Origin: Synechococcus sp. CS-1329
GTDB lineage: Bacteria; Cyanobacteriota; Cyanobacteriia; PCC-6307; Cyanobiaceae
NCBI RefSeq assembly: GCF_025128055.1
Contig: NZ_JAHLYS010000048.1
Span: 62,001-126,000, forward strand
Length of the DNA: 64,000 bases
Direction: 5' to 3'
Shown: one piece after another, positions 18,689 to 28,508 of the stretch
Position numbering within the stretch: the first letter of the stretch is position 1
How the letters are laid out: the number at the start of each line of letters is the position of its first letter
Translations under genes and position numbers: made by a program
Notes under the pieces: model-generated
What the model was told of the DNA's origin: nothing
Databases searched by the model: none
What the model saw: only the letters and a program-made list of their open reading frames with translations

Positions 18689-19797
18689 GGAACCGGACGC
18701 TCGGGCCCGTCAGCATCGCGGCCGAGCCTGGCCTGACCGCGGGCTTCCAGGGTCTGGGCCGCCATGGAGACCAGATCATCGAGGGAGCGGCTCTCCAGCA
18801 GCACCTCCACCCGGCGGCGGGCCTCGGCGCTGGGACAGGCGTCCGGCCGCTGGCAGCCTTCGGTGCAGGCCGTGGCGCAGCTGAACTGATCGTCCGCCAC
18901 CACTGCAAACGGTTCCGGCGCAGCGGCCGGAGCGCTGGGTGGAGCCAGCACTCCGTCGAACACCGGTTCCGCGGGGCCCGTCATGAACAGATGGTTCGTG
19001 CGCGGGTCCCAGTCGATCCAGAGGGAGCCACCGGGCAGATCCAGCCGGGCCGAGCGGGCGCTCAGGCCGAGGCGATGGCAGGCCACCAGGGTGGCGCAGG
19101 CACCGGTGCCACAGGCCAGGGTGGGACCGGCGCCCCGCTCCCAGACGCGCATCACCAGATGATCGGAGCTGAGCGCCTGGACGAAATGGACATTGGTGCG
19201 AGCCGGGAAAACGGGGTGCTGCTCCAGCAGGGGGCCGAAGCGCTCCAGGTCCACCGTCTCCAGCTCCGCCACCGGGATCACCGCGTGGGGATTGCCCATG
19301 CCTGCGGCGGCCACCGCGAAGCGGACCCTCTCCACCTCCAGCTCCCCCTGGGGCAGACCGGCCGGGCCGATCGCCAGGGTGGTGGGCACCTGTTCGGGCA
19401 GCAGGAACGGCTGGCCCATGTCAACGCGCACCGTGCCATCGCTCAGCAGTTCGGGCACCATCCGGCCGGCCATGGTCTCCACCTGCCAGGTCCTGCCGGC
19501 TGGATCGCCGTCGCTGTCGGCGAGGAAACGGGCCAGGCAGCGGATGCCGTTGCCACACATCTCCGCTTCGCTGCCGTCGGCATTGAAGATGCGCATGCGC
19601 AGTTCCCCGTCGCCTTCGGGGGGCAAAACGAGGATCACCCCGTCACCGCCCACGCCGAAACGCCGGTCGCAGATCCAGCGCACCCGCTCCGGATCGAGGC
19701 CGAACAGCTCCTGGGACTCGGCGGCCTCGCGCCCGTCGAGCAGCAGAAAGTCATTGCCCAGCCCCTGGTACTTGCTGAATGCCAGCACGGCCCTCAT
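18685..19797 (-). CDS. dapF: Diaminopimelate epimerase with C-terminal Cys-rich extension
   Basis: Interconverts LL- and meso-diaminopimelate for lysine and peptidoglycan synthesis. The epimerase core covers about residues 1-285 with both catalytic cysteines: MCGNGIRCLARFL and LACGTGACATLVACH. The start MRAVLAF..KYQGLGNDF is typical; another ATG at 19809 is four codons upstream. The protein is 370 residues, about 85 longer than normal. The extra tail has a Pro/Ala linker and then four cysteines spaced C-x3-C-x3-C-x5-C (residues 307, 311, 315, 321), followed by a helical region. The tail is in frame without interruption. Its stop overlaps the start of the cysteine desulfurase. hfq diverges 24 bases away. 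Confidence 0.93.
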   Translation of the reverse strand: MRAVLAFSKYQGLGNDFLLLDGREAAESQELFGLDPERVRWICDRRFGVGGDGVILVLPPEGDGELRMRIFNADGSEAEMCGNGIRCLARFLADSDGDPAGRTWQVETMAGRMVPELLSDGTVRVDMGQPFLLPEQVPTTLAIGPAGLPQGELEVERVRFAVAAAGMGNPHAVIPVAELETVDLERFGPLLEQHPVFPARTNVHFVQALSSDHLVMRVWERGAGPTLACGTGACATLVACHRLGLSARSARLDLPGGSLWIDWDPRTNHLFMTGPAEPVFDGVLAPPSAPAAAPEPFAVVADDQFSCATACTEGCQRPDACPSAEARRRVEVLLESRSLDDLVSMAAQTLEARGQARLGRDADGPERPVP

Positions 19798-19821
19798 CCC
19801 GATCCACATAGCCTGAATCCT

Positions 19822-20043
19822 ATGGAGACCAACGACCTGGATTCCAGCCTGCCCGGGGTGCGCCTCCTTCAGAACTGGGTGCGCCAGCGCACGACCCTGC
19901 GGGTCCGCTTCCCCAGCGGCGAGCAGCTTGAAGGCTGTCTCGACTGGCAGGACCCCGAGTTTCTGGCCCTGCGGCCCGCCGATGCCCAGCAGCCGGTGCT
20001 GATCCGCCGCGCCGCCCTCGAAACGATCCAAGCCCTGGAGTGA
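19822..20043 (+). CDS. hfq: Cyanobacterial-type Hfq (Sm-like protein)
   Basis: Short 73-residue Sm-fold protein of the divergent cyanobacterial Hfq group. In cyanobacteria this protein is linked to type IV pili and phototaxis more than to classical sRNA pairing. It shows the pattern [20 protein letters not shown] then [15 protein letters not shown] and a final [11 protein letters not shown], matching the Sm1 and Sm2 strands of cyanobacterial members (consensus around G.V.WQDP). The ATG at 19822 lies 24 bases from the divergent dapF start. The stop codon falls in the first copy of an 18-base tandem duplication (20028-20063). Confidence 0.82.
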   Translation: METNDLDSSLPGVRLLQNWVRQRTTLRVRFPSGEQLEGCLDWQDPEFLALRPADAQQPVLIRRAALETIQALE

Positions 20044-20063
20044 GCCCAAGCCCTGGAGTGAGC
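20028..20063. repeat. Exact 18-base tandem duplication across the hfq stop codon
   Basis: Two adjacent identical 18-base units (20028-20045 and 20046-20063), each reading CCAAGCCCTGGAGTGAGC. The first unit holds the last codons and the TGA of hfq, and the second repeats the stop region downstream. Confidence 0.9.
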
Positions 20064-20144
20064 CGAGACGGAGCCGCCCTGGCGGCTGTGGCACGATCAC
20101 AGCCACGCACTCAACGGCTGATGCGAACCGGCCGAATCCGGAAC

Positions 20145-22844
20145 ATGGCCGAGCCCGACACCCGATCCAGCAGCGGCTCCAGCTCGGAGGGCAGCCGCTA
20201 CCACCCCGAGGCGATCGAGGCCGCCTGGCAGCTCCGCTGGCAGGAGCAGGGCCTGCACCGAACACCTGAAACCGACGGCGGCGACGAGGCCAGTGGCAGC
20301 GGCGACGACACCTTCTACGCCCTCTCGATGTTCCCCTATCCCTCGGGGAACCTGCACATGGGCCATGTGCGCAACTACGTGATCACCGATGTGATCGCCC
20401 GGGTGCAGCGGCTGCGTGGCCGCAGGGTGCTGCATCCGATGGGCTGGGATGCCTTCGGTCTGCCGGCGGAGAACGCCGCGATCGAGCGGGGCGTGGATCC
20501 CGGCGACTGGACCGACGCCAACATCGCCCAGATGCGCTCCCAGCTGCAGCGCCTCGGCCTTTCGATCGACTGGGACCGGGAGGTGGCCACCTGCCACGCC
20601 GACTATTACCGCTGGACCCAGTGGCTGTTCCTCCAGTTCCACGAGGCGGGGCTGGCCTACCGCAAGGAAGCGACGGTCAACTGGGATCCGATCGATCAGA
20701 CGGTGCTGGCCAATGAGCAGGTGGACGGCGAGGGCCGCTCCTGGCGCTCCGGGGCGAAGGTGGAGAAGCGACAGTTGCGCCAGTGGTTTCTGCGCATCAC
20801 CGACTACGCCGAAGCCCTGCTCGATGACCTCGACCAGCTCGATGGCTGGCCGGAGCGGGTGCGCACGATGCAGTCGAACTGGATCGGCCGCTCGGTGGGA
20901 GCCCAGCTGCACTTCCCGATCCTCCCGGCGGCAGGAGCCGCCAGCGCAACCGCCGGCGGAGCTGCGGATGCTGCGGATTCGGACCACTCGATCACGGTCT
21001 TCACCACCCGCCCCGACACGGTGTACGGGGTGAGCTACCTGGTGCTGGCCCCGGAGCACCCGCTGGTGGCCCGCCTCACTGCCCCCGAGCAGCGCCTGGC
21101 GGTGGAGGCCTTCTGTGATCTGGTCAGCGACCAGAGCGAACTGGAGCGCACCGCCGAGGACCAGCCCAAGCGCGGGGTGCCCCTGGGCACCAGCGTGCGC
21201 AATCCCTTCAACGGCGAAGCGATTCCCCTCTGGATCGCCGATTACGTCCTGGCCGACTACGGCAGCGGCGCCGTGATGGGGGTTCCCGCCCACGACCAGC
21301 GTGATTTCGTCTTCGCCCGCCAGTACGAGCTGCCGGTGAAGCGGGTGATCGTGCCCGAAGGAGCCCAGGAGCAGGCCTACGACGGCGGCGCCTGGACGGC
21401 GGGCGGTCGCCTGGTGCACTCCGGACCCTTCGATGGCCTCGAGGCCGCCGAAGCCCGCGCCGGAATCGTGGCCCTGGCCGAAGAGCGCGGCTGGGGTGAG
21501 GGCAAGGTGAGCTATCGCCTGCGCGACTGGCTGATCTCCCGCCAGCGCTACTGGGGCTGCCCGATCCCGATGATCCACTGCGGCAGCTGCGGAGTGGTGC
21601 CGGTGCCGGCGGAGCAGCTGCCGGTGGAGCTGCCCAGGGATCTGGCCTTCAGCGGCAAGGGCGGCTCACCCCTGACTCAGCTGGAGAGCTGGGTGAACGT
21701 GGCCTGCCCCAGCTGCGGCCAGCCAGCCCGGCGGGAGACCGACACGATGGACACCTTCATCTGCTCGTCGTGGTACTACCTGCGCTACAGCGATCCCCAC
21801 AACACCCAACTGCCGTTCGAGCGCGCCGCGGCCGACCGCTGGATGCCCGTGGATCAGTACGTGGGCGGCATCGAGCACGCGATCCTGCACCTGCTCTATT
21901 CCCGCTTCTTCACCAAGGTGCTGCGCGACCGGGGCCTGCTCAGCTTCGATGAACCCTTCCAGCGTCTGCTCACCCAGGGGATGGTGCAGGCCATCACCTA
22001 CAAGAACCCACAGACCGGCAAGTACGTGGCACCGGCCGATGTGGCCGATCCCAGCGATCCCCGCGATCCGATCGATGGCGAGCGTCTCGACACCTTCTTC
22101 GAGAAGATGTCCAAGTCGAAGGGCAACGGCGTCGATCCAGCCGTGGTGATCAACCGCTACGGGGCCGACACCGCCCGCATGTTCATCCTGTTCAAGGCGC
22201 CTCCGGAGAAGGATCTGGAGTGGGACGACGCCGATGTGGAGGGGCAGTTCCGCTTCCTGCAGCGGCTGTGGCGGCTGGTGGATGGGGCCGTGGCCCGCGG
22301 TCTGCGCCTGAACCATGCAGGCGGCCCAGGCACACCCCCAGAAGCCGTCAACCCGGCTGAACAGGCCCTGCGCCGGGCCGTTCACGGCGCCATCACCGCC
22401 ATCGACGACGACCTCGCCCCCGGCCACTACCAGTTCAACACCGCTGTCTCGGAGCTGATGAAGCTCAGCAACGCCATGGGGCCCCAGCTGGAGACGGCGG
22501 GCGAAGCCGTGGCGATCGAAGCCCTGGGCGCCCTGGTGATCCTGCTGGCCCCCTTCGCGCCCCACCTGGCCGAGGAGCTCTGGGACCGGCTGGGTGGAGA
22601 CGGCAGCGTGCACAGCCAGCGCTGGCCGGTGGCCGACCCCAGCGCCCTGATCCAGGACACCGTGCCCCTGGTGATCCAGGTGAAGGGCAAGGTGCGGGGC
22701 CAGCTGGAGGTGCCCGCCGATGCCGATGCCGCCACCCTGGAGCGGCTGGCCCTCGAGAGCGACATCGCCCTCAAGTGGCTGGAGGGCCAGGCGCCGCGCC
22801 GGGTGATCGTGGTGCCCGGCAAGCTCGTCAACCTGGTGCCCTAG
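20145..22844 (+). CDS. leuS: Leucyl-tRNA synthetase
   Basis: Class I synthetase charging tRNA-Leu. The 899-residue protein has the HIGH motif as HMGH in [15 protein letters not shown] near residue 71, the KMSKS motif in [12 protein letters not shown] near residue 654, and an editing (CP1) domain containing [14 protein letters not shown]. The C-terminal region [15 protein letters not shown] is characteristic of bacterial LeuRS. The ATG at 20145 (MAEPDTRSS) was preferred; the frame is open upstream to a GTG at 20040 and has an ATG at 20121. A short insertion of Asp/Gly/Ser (about residues 43-54) precedes the HIGH region. Its end overlaps the convergent fghA by 17 bases. Confidence 0.97.
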   Translation: MAEPDTRSSSGSSSEGSRYHPEAIEAAWQLRWQEQGLHRTPETDGGDEASGSGDDTFYALSMFPYPSGNLHMGHVRNYVITDVIARVQRLRGRRVLHPMGWDAFGLPAENAAIERGVDPGDWTDANIAQMRSQLQRLGLSIDWDREVATCHADYYRWTQWLFLQFHEAGLAYRKEATVNWDPIDQTVLANEQVDGEGRSWRSGAKVEKRQLRQWFLRITDYAEALLDDLDQLDGWPERVRTMQSNWIGRSVGAQLHFPILPAAGAASATAGGAADAADSDHSITVFTTRPDTVYGVSYLVLAPEHPLVARLTAPEQRLAVEAFCDLVSDQSELERTAEDQPKRGVPLGTSVRNPFNGEAIPLWIADYVLADYGSGAVMGVPAHDQRDFVFARQYELPVKRVIVPEGAQEQAYDGGAWTAGGRLVHSGPFDGLEAAEARAGIVALAEERGWGEGKVSYRLRDWLISRQRYWGCPIPMIHCGSCGVVPVPAEQLPVELPRDLAFSGKGGSPLTQLESWVNVACPSCGQPARRETDTMDTFICSSWYYLRYSDPHNTQLPFERAAADRWMPVDQYVGGIEHAILHLLYSRFFTKVLRDRGLLSFDEPFQRLLTQGMVQAITYKNPQTGKYVAPADVADPSDPRDPIDGERLDTFFEKMSKSKGNGVDPAVVINRYGADTARMFILFKAPPEKDLEWDDADVEGQFRFLQRLWRLVDGAVARGLRLNHAGGPGTPPEAVNPAEQALRRAVHGAITAIDDDLAPGHYQFNTAVSELMKLSNAMGPQLETAGEAVAIEALGALVILLAPFAPHLAEELWDRLGGDGSVHSQRWPVADPSALIQDTVPLVIQVKGKVRGQLEVPADADAATLERLALESDIALKWLEGQAPRRVIVVPGKLVNLVP

Positions 22845-23726
22845 ACCCGCTGCCCTGGGCCTCGCCCAGCAGTGCCGAGCCGTGGTGGCGCAGGTGGTCG
22901 TCGATGAAGCTGGCGATGAAGAAGTAGCTGTGGTCGTAGCCCGGCTGGCGCCTCAGCAGCAGCGGGTGGCCCACGTCCCGGGCCGCCGCCTCCAGATCAT
23001 CCGGCCGCAGCTGGCTCTCCAGAAAGGGATCGTCAAGACCCTGATCAATCAGCAGCGGCAGCCGCTCCGACGCTGAGGCGATCAGCTCGCAGGCATCCCA
23101 GGCCCTCCAGCTGGAGCGATCAGCGCCGAGATAGCGACCGAAGGCCTTCTCTCCCCAGGGACAGCGGCTGGGGTGGCTGATGGGCGCAAAGGCCGACACC
23201 GACTCGTACAGCCCGGGATGACGCAGGGCACAGACCAGGGCGCCATGGCCCCCCATCGAATGGCCGCTGATGCCGCGGCGGCCGTTGAGGGGCAACTGCC
23301 GCTCCAGCAGCGCCGGCAGCTCCTCCACCACGTAGTCGTGCATGCGGTAGTGGCGCGACCAGGGCTCCTCGCTGGCATTGAGATAGAAACCGGCCCCGTG
23401 GCCGAAATCCCAGGCCCCATCGGGATCGCCAGGCACCTCGGGGCCCCGGGGGCTGGTGTCAGGAGCGATCAGAGCCAGGCCGAGGCTGGCGGCCAGCCGC
23501 TGGGCTCCGGCCTTCTGCATGACGTTCTCGTCGGTGCAGGTGAGCCCCGAGAGCCAGTACAAGGCCGGCACGGCGGCTCCCGAGAGAGCCTGGGGCGGCA
23601 GATACACCGCCAGGGTCATCTCGCACGCCAGCACCTCGGAATGGTGCCGGTAGCGCCGGTGCAGCCCACCGAAGCAGCGGTTCTCACTGAGCGGGCTGAG
23701 CGGGCTCGGCGGGGGGGAGGGGGCCA

Positions 23727-23727
<1 letters not shown>
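22828..23727 (-). CDS. fghA: S-formylglutathione hydrolase
   Basis: Serine hydrolase (esterase D family) that splits S-formylglutathione to formate and glutathione, the second step of glutathione-dependent formaldehyde oxidation. The 299-residue protein has the nucleophile elbow GHSMGG in [14 protein letters not shown] and a catalytic His in [38 protein letters not shown] is a strong family block. The ATG at 23727 overlaps the adhC stop as TGATG, so the pair is translationally coupled. The 3' end overlaps leuS by 17 bases on the opposite strand. Confidence 0.95.
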
Positions 23728-24896
<1,169 letters not shown>

Positions 24897-26498
24897 TCAC
24901 ACCTTCCGGAACACCAGGCCGGCCGGATCACCCCAGTCGCCCTCGGCGCCATAGCCCCGGTCATTGCCGCAGAGGTGGCGCAGGATCCAGAAGGCCGCCT
25001 CAGGGCTGGGAAGCTGCAGCTCCTCCTGGATCGCGGCCACTGAGCGGGGTTTCCCATCGGCCAGCAACACCTCCACCCGGACCTGAAGCTCAAGGATCGT
25101 GGCAGCGGCCTTCTTGCCCGCCTCCACGCCGGGCTGGTCGTAGGCGTTGACGTTCACCAGTTCGGCGTAGAGGCCCACAGCCCGCTCGAACAGGCCCACC
25201 AGAGCCCCCAGGCTGCGGGCATCGAAGCGGCGCAGGCTGATCGAAAGGCTCTGGCGACCACCCTCAGTGAGGGCGGAGCGGGTGCCCTGCAGGAATCCGT
25301 CGAGGAAATCGCCGGGGTACTCCCCGCCGATGGGGGCCACATCGGCGGGATCATCGAGGGCTTCGATGAAGGTGACGAAAAAATTGTCGACCCCGTCGCG
25401 GAGCTGCTGCACGTAGGCGTGCTGATCGCTGGAGCCCTTGTTGCCATAGACCGCGATCCCCTGATGCACCTGGCGGCCGTCGCGATCAAGGCGCTTGCCC
25501 AGCGATTCCATCACCAGCTGTTGCAGGTAGCGGCTGAAGACCTCCAAGCGGTCGCGGTAGGGGAGCAGCACCATGTCGCGGCCACCGGCACCGCCTCCGG
25601 CCACGTGCCAGGCCGCCGCCATCAGGGCAGCGGGGTTCAAGCGCAGGTGGGGCACGCGGGTGGCCGCATCCATCCGGGCCGCCCCTTCCAGGAACCCATG
25701 GAGATCGGCACCGATCAGCGCCGCCGGCAGCAGACCGACGGCGCTGGTGATGCTGGTGCGTCCCCCCACCCAATCGAACATGTCGAAGCGGGCCAGCCAG
25801 CCCTCAGCCTGGGCCAGCTGATCCAACTCAGAGCCCACCATGGTGACCGCCACCGCCTGCCGGGCCCAGGATCCGTCGAGGGACTCCAGCCGGGCCCGGG
25901 CCTGCTCCATGCCCAGGCGTGGCTCGGGCGTCCCCCCCGACTTGCTCACCACCACCACCAGAGTGGTGCGCAGGCGATCACCGAGGGCCGAGAGGGTGCG
26001 GCTCATGCCCTGGGGATCGACGTTGTCGAAGAAGTGGAACGGCAGCCCCACCCCCTCCTGCTGGAGCGCACGCAGGATCAGCAGGGGACCCAGACCCGAG
26101 CCGCCGATGCCGATCCAGAGCACATCGGTGAAGGGCGTGCCCGAGGGCGACGGGCACGCGCCTCCGATCACCTGCTGACCGAAGGTGTCGATCCGCTCCA
26201 CCTCGGCCTGGATGTGGGCGGCCGCCTGCGGATCGGGTGCCAATTCAGGGGTGCGCAGCCAGTAATGGCCCACCTGACGCCCCTCGTCGGGGTTGGCGAT
26301 CGCACCCGACTCCAGAGCCTGCATCGCCGAAAAGGCCTGATCAAAGGCGGGCTCAAGGGCGTCCAGGTGAGCCTGGTTGAGGGCCATGCGGCTGACATCA
26401 ACCCAGACACCCAGGTCGTCGTGATGCCAGAGCATTTGACAGAAGCGCTGCCACTGCACCTGCGGCTGATGGCTGCTGTAATCCGGAAGCGTCGTCAT
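24897..26498 (-). CDS. pgi: Glucose-6-phosphate isomerase
   Basis: Interconverts glucose-6-phosphate and fructose-6-phosphate in glycolysis, gluconeogenesis and glycogen turnover. The 533-residue protein has the SIS fold: LWIGIGGSGLGPLLILRAL near residue 110, VVVSKSGGTPEP near residue 155, and the active-site block KGSSDQHAYVQQLRDG with the conserved Gln/His. The ATG at 26498 (MTTLPDYSSHQ) was chosen; a GTG at 26513 is five codons upstream. The gene is upstream of the formaldehyde pair on the same strand with a 51-base gap. Confidence 0.95.
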   Translation of the reverse strand: MTTLPDYSSHQPQVQWQRFCQMLWHHDDLGVWVDVSRMALNQAHLDALEPAFDQAFSAMQALESGAIANPDEGRQVGHYWLRTPELAPDPQAAAHIQAEVERIDTFGQQVIGGACPSPSGTPFTDVLWIGIGGSGLGPLLILRALQQEGVGLPFHFFDNVDPQGMSRTLSALGDRLRTTLVVVVSKSGGTPEPRLGMEQARARLESLDGSWARQAVAVTMVGSELDQLAQAEGWLARFDMFDWVGGRTSITSAVGLLPAALIGADLHGFLEGAARMDAATRVPHLRLNPAALMAAAWHVAGGGAGGRDMVLLPYRDRLEVFSRYLQQLVMESLGKRLDRDGRQVHQGIAVYGNKGSSDQHAYVQQLRDGVDNFFVTFIEALDDPADVAPIGGEYPGDFLDGFLQGTRSALTEGGRQSLSISLRRFDARSLGALVGLFERAVGLYAELVNVNAYDQPGVEAGKKAAATILELQVRVEVLLADGKPRSVAAIQEELQLPSPEAAFWILRHLCGNDRGYGAEGDWGDPAGLVFRKV

Positions 26499-26716
26499 AC
26501 GGGCGGGTTTCACGAATCAGCTGCCGAGGCTGAACCTATCCGTGGATGGTCTCGGAAGGAAGCGCAGGGGCGCAAGGCCACACCGAAGCGGGGCAGAACA
26601 GGCGGTTTGGTGGGGACAGAAACACAAACGACCCCGAAAGCTGGATTGTTCAATGCGAACCGTTAATCTTCAAGAAATTTTCGATTTGGTCTGACTGTTT
26701 GACGACACGTCCTCCC

Positions 26717-27559
26717 ATGGTTTCGTTCTCCGCCGGGGGCGGATCGAAGCGCTGGGCCGTGTCCCTCGCCGCCGCTGTCTCACTGCTGTGCCTGTCCTCA
26801 GGCTCTCCCGAGCGGGCCATCACCAGCTCCTCATTGCTCACCGAACCTGGCCTCACCGCCAGCCTCAGCACCGACAGCAGCGATCCGGATGGCCTGACCA
26901 GTGAAGGGCAGCGGCCCGATCCGATCGACTTCACTCCGGAGGAGTTGAAGGAGCTGCAGCGCCGCTTCGGCGTGCACGGCCCCCAGGCTCCTCTGGCCCA
27001 GTTGTTCACCCGTGGGCTGGATCAACTGACCCCGCTGCGGGCCCGCACCGTGGAGCGGCTCGAGGAGCTGAGGCCCACGATCCTGCAGGAGAGCCGCCGC
27101 CACCAGATCAATCCGATGCTGGTGGCCGCCGTTCTCTTTGATGAGATTCAGCATGCCAAACCTGGCGAAGACCTACCCCTGGCGGCCCAGTCAGGCTTGT
27201 TCAGCACCCATGGGCCCGCCCAGCTCGGCATCGGCGAACTGATCCATCAGGGGCTGCTCCCTGCAGAACCCACCGACGAACAGATTCAGGCCGCACGGCT
27301 GGAGTTGCTGGATCCTGATCGCAACGTCACCCTGCTGGTGGGCAAGTTTGCCCGCCTGATCCGAGCTCTGGATCTGCCCACAGACCGGCAACTGCAGGCC
27401 AGCCGCAGCCCCCGCGATGCCAAGGCGCTGGCCACCCTCGCCTACCTGCACAACGGCAAGCTCGATTACCCCGCCCGCATTCTCAGCTACATGCAGGACC
27501 CTGAGCTGCATGCCCTGATCTATTCGGAGCGCAAGCCGCAGCTCTCGCCGCTGATCTGA
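26717..27559 (+). CDS. Exported lysozyme-like (DUF1402-like) protein, function unknown
   Basis: A 280-residue protein with an N-terminal signal sequence (WAVSLAAAVSLLCLSSGSPE). After a variable Ser/Asp-rich stretch comes a helical domain with LEELRPTILQESRRHQINPM and LVAAVLFDEIQHAKPGEDLP, then GPAQLGIGELIHQGLLP and ALATLAYLHNGKLDYPARIL. The pattern recalls lytic-transglycosylase-like folds of the DUF1402 group, with the Glu in LFDEIQ or QESRR as a possible acid; this is a resemblance, not proof of activity. It precedes the amidase gene convergently by 37 bases, so two probable cell-wall genes sit together. It has one of the longer upstream gaps of the window (218 bases). Confidence 0.72.
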   Translation: MVSFSAGGGSKRWAVSLAAAVSLLCLSSGSPERAITSSSLLTEPGLTASLSTDSSDPDGLTSEGQRPDPIDFTPEELKELQRRFGVHGPQAPLAQLFTRGLDQLTPLRARTVERLEELRPTILQESRRHQINPMLVAAVLFDEIQHAKPGEDLPLAAQSGLFSTHGPAQLGIGELIHQGLLPAEPTDEQIQAARLELLDPDRNVTLLVGKFARLIRALDLPTDRQLQASRSPRDAKALATLAYLHNGKLDYPARILSYMQDPELHALIYSERKPQLSPLI

Positions 27560-27596
27560 AGCTGGCTGGCCATTGATCTGAGGCCAGGCCTGCGCC

Positions 27597-28508
27597 TCAA
27601 CAGAGCTGACCGAGCGCGGCCAGCCGGCTCTCGAGCTCAGACCAGTCAAAGCTGCGTGGATCTGCGCGCTCCCCGCCCAGGTCCACCTGACGGTGGGTGG
27701 TGATGTGGTCGGCAGGGATCGGGAAGCGGCCCATCCAGTCGGCGAGGACCAGGGCCAGGGCGTCGTACTGCTTGCCGCTGTAGCCGCTGTGGCCACTGTC
27801 GTTGTCTTCCCCATCCAGGGGGGTTTCCAGGCTGATGTGCAAGGCGAAGTTGTTGATCGATCCGCCCACCCGCGGATTGGTGACCACCCAGCGACCATTG
27901 AAGGCGGAGTTGCCGGCACCGAAAGCCCGTTGGCTGGGATCGAGCACATCGATCACCTGGCCGTCAAGACCGATCAGGGTGTGATAGCTCACCTGATCCT
28001 CATCCCTGGGGTGGGGGGTCTGGAAGGTGCTCAGGGCTGAGCCGATGCCAAACACCGTTTCGTGCAGGACCACCACCTGGGGAGTGGGATCGACCGGATT
28101 GCCGAAGGCATCGCTCTTGAAGCGCACCCCGTAGTTGCTGGGGTCGATGGTGAGGCGTTGCCGGCGCACGGACAGCGCGGAGAGCTCCCCTTCCAGCCGC
28201 TGGCGCAGGCGCGGATCGAGGTCAACGCACTGACGGGCCATCGGGCTGACCCAGGCCGGCCGAGGCGGCGGCGGGGGCGCGGGCCGGCGCGGTGGCAGCT
28301 GACGGGAGGGGCTGGGCTGGGTGACCTGCTCCAGCAATTGCAGCAACGACGGACGGCTGGCGGCCTCGGAGCTGGCGCTGAGATCGCGGGCCAGCCAGCC
28401 CAGGCCCCCGAGCCCCAGAACCGCCCCGGCTCCCAGCAGACCCAGGGCCAGGGGATGGGCGCGCAGGCGCTGCAGCAGGCCGCTCAACACGGCACCACTC
28501 CCAGCCAC
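27597..28508 (-). CDS. N-acetylmuramoyl-L-alanine amidase (Amidase_2 family)
   Basis: Zinc amidase that separates stem peptide from muramic acid. The product is up to 303 residues with an N-terminal hydrophobic anchor or signal (about residues 17-40, LALGLLGAGAVLGLGGLGWL) and a Pro/Arg-rich linker. The catalytic domain shows VVVLHETVFGIGSALSTF, SYHTLIGLDGQVIDVLDP, RAFGAGNSAFNG and ITTHRQVDLGG, giving the His zinc ligands of the AmpD/AmiD fold. No ATG fits. A GTG at 28508 is the longest start; GTG at 28490 or TTG at 28487 overlaps the upstream stop more closely and suggests coupling to the M61 peptidase gene. Confidence 0.88.
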   Translation of the reverse strand: MAGSGAVLSGLLQRLRAHPLALGLLGAGAVLGLGGLGWLARDLSASSEAASRPSLLQLLEQVTQPSPSRQLPPRRPAPPPPPRPAWVSPMARQCVDLDPRLRQRLEGELSALSVRRQRLTIDPSNYGVRFKSDAFGNPVDPTPQVVVLHETVFGIGSALSTFQTPHPRDEDQVSYHTLIGLDGQVIDVLDPSQRAFGAGNSAFNGRWVVTNPRVGGSINNFALHISLETPLDGEDNDSGHSGYSGKQYDALALVLADWMGRFPIPADHITTHRQVDLGGERADPRSFDWSELESRLAALGQLC

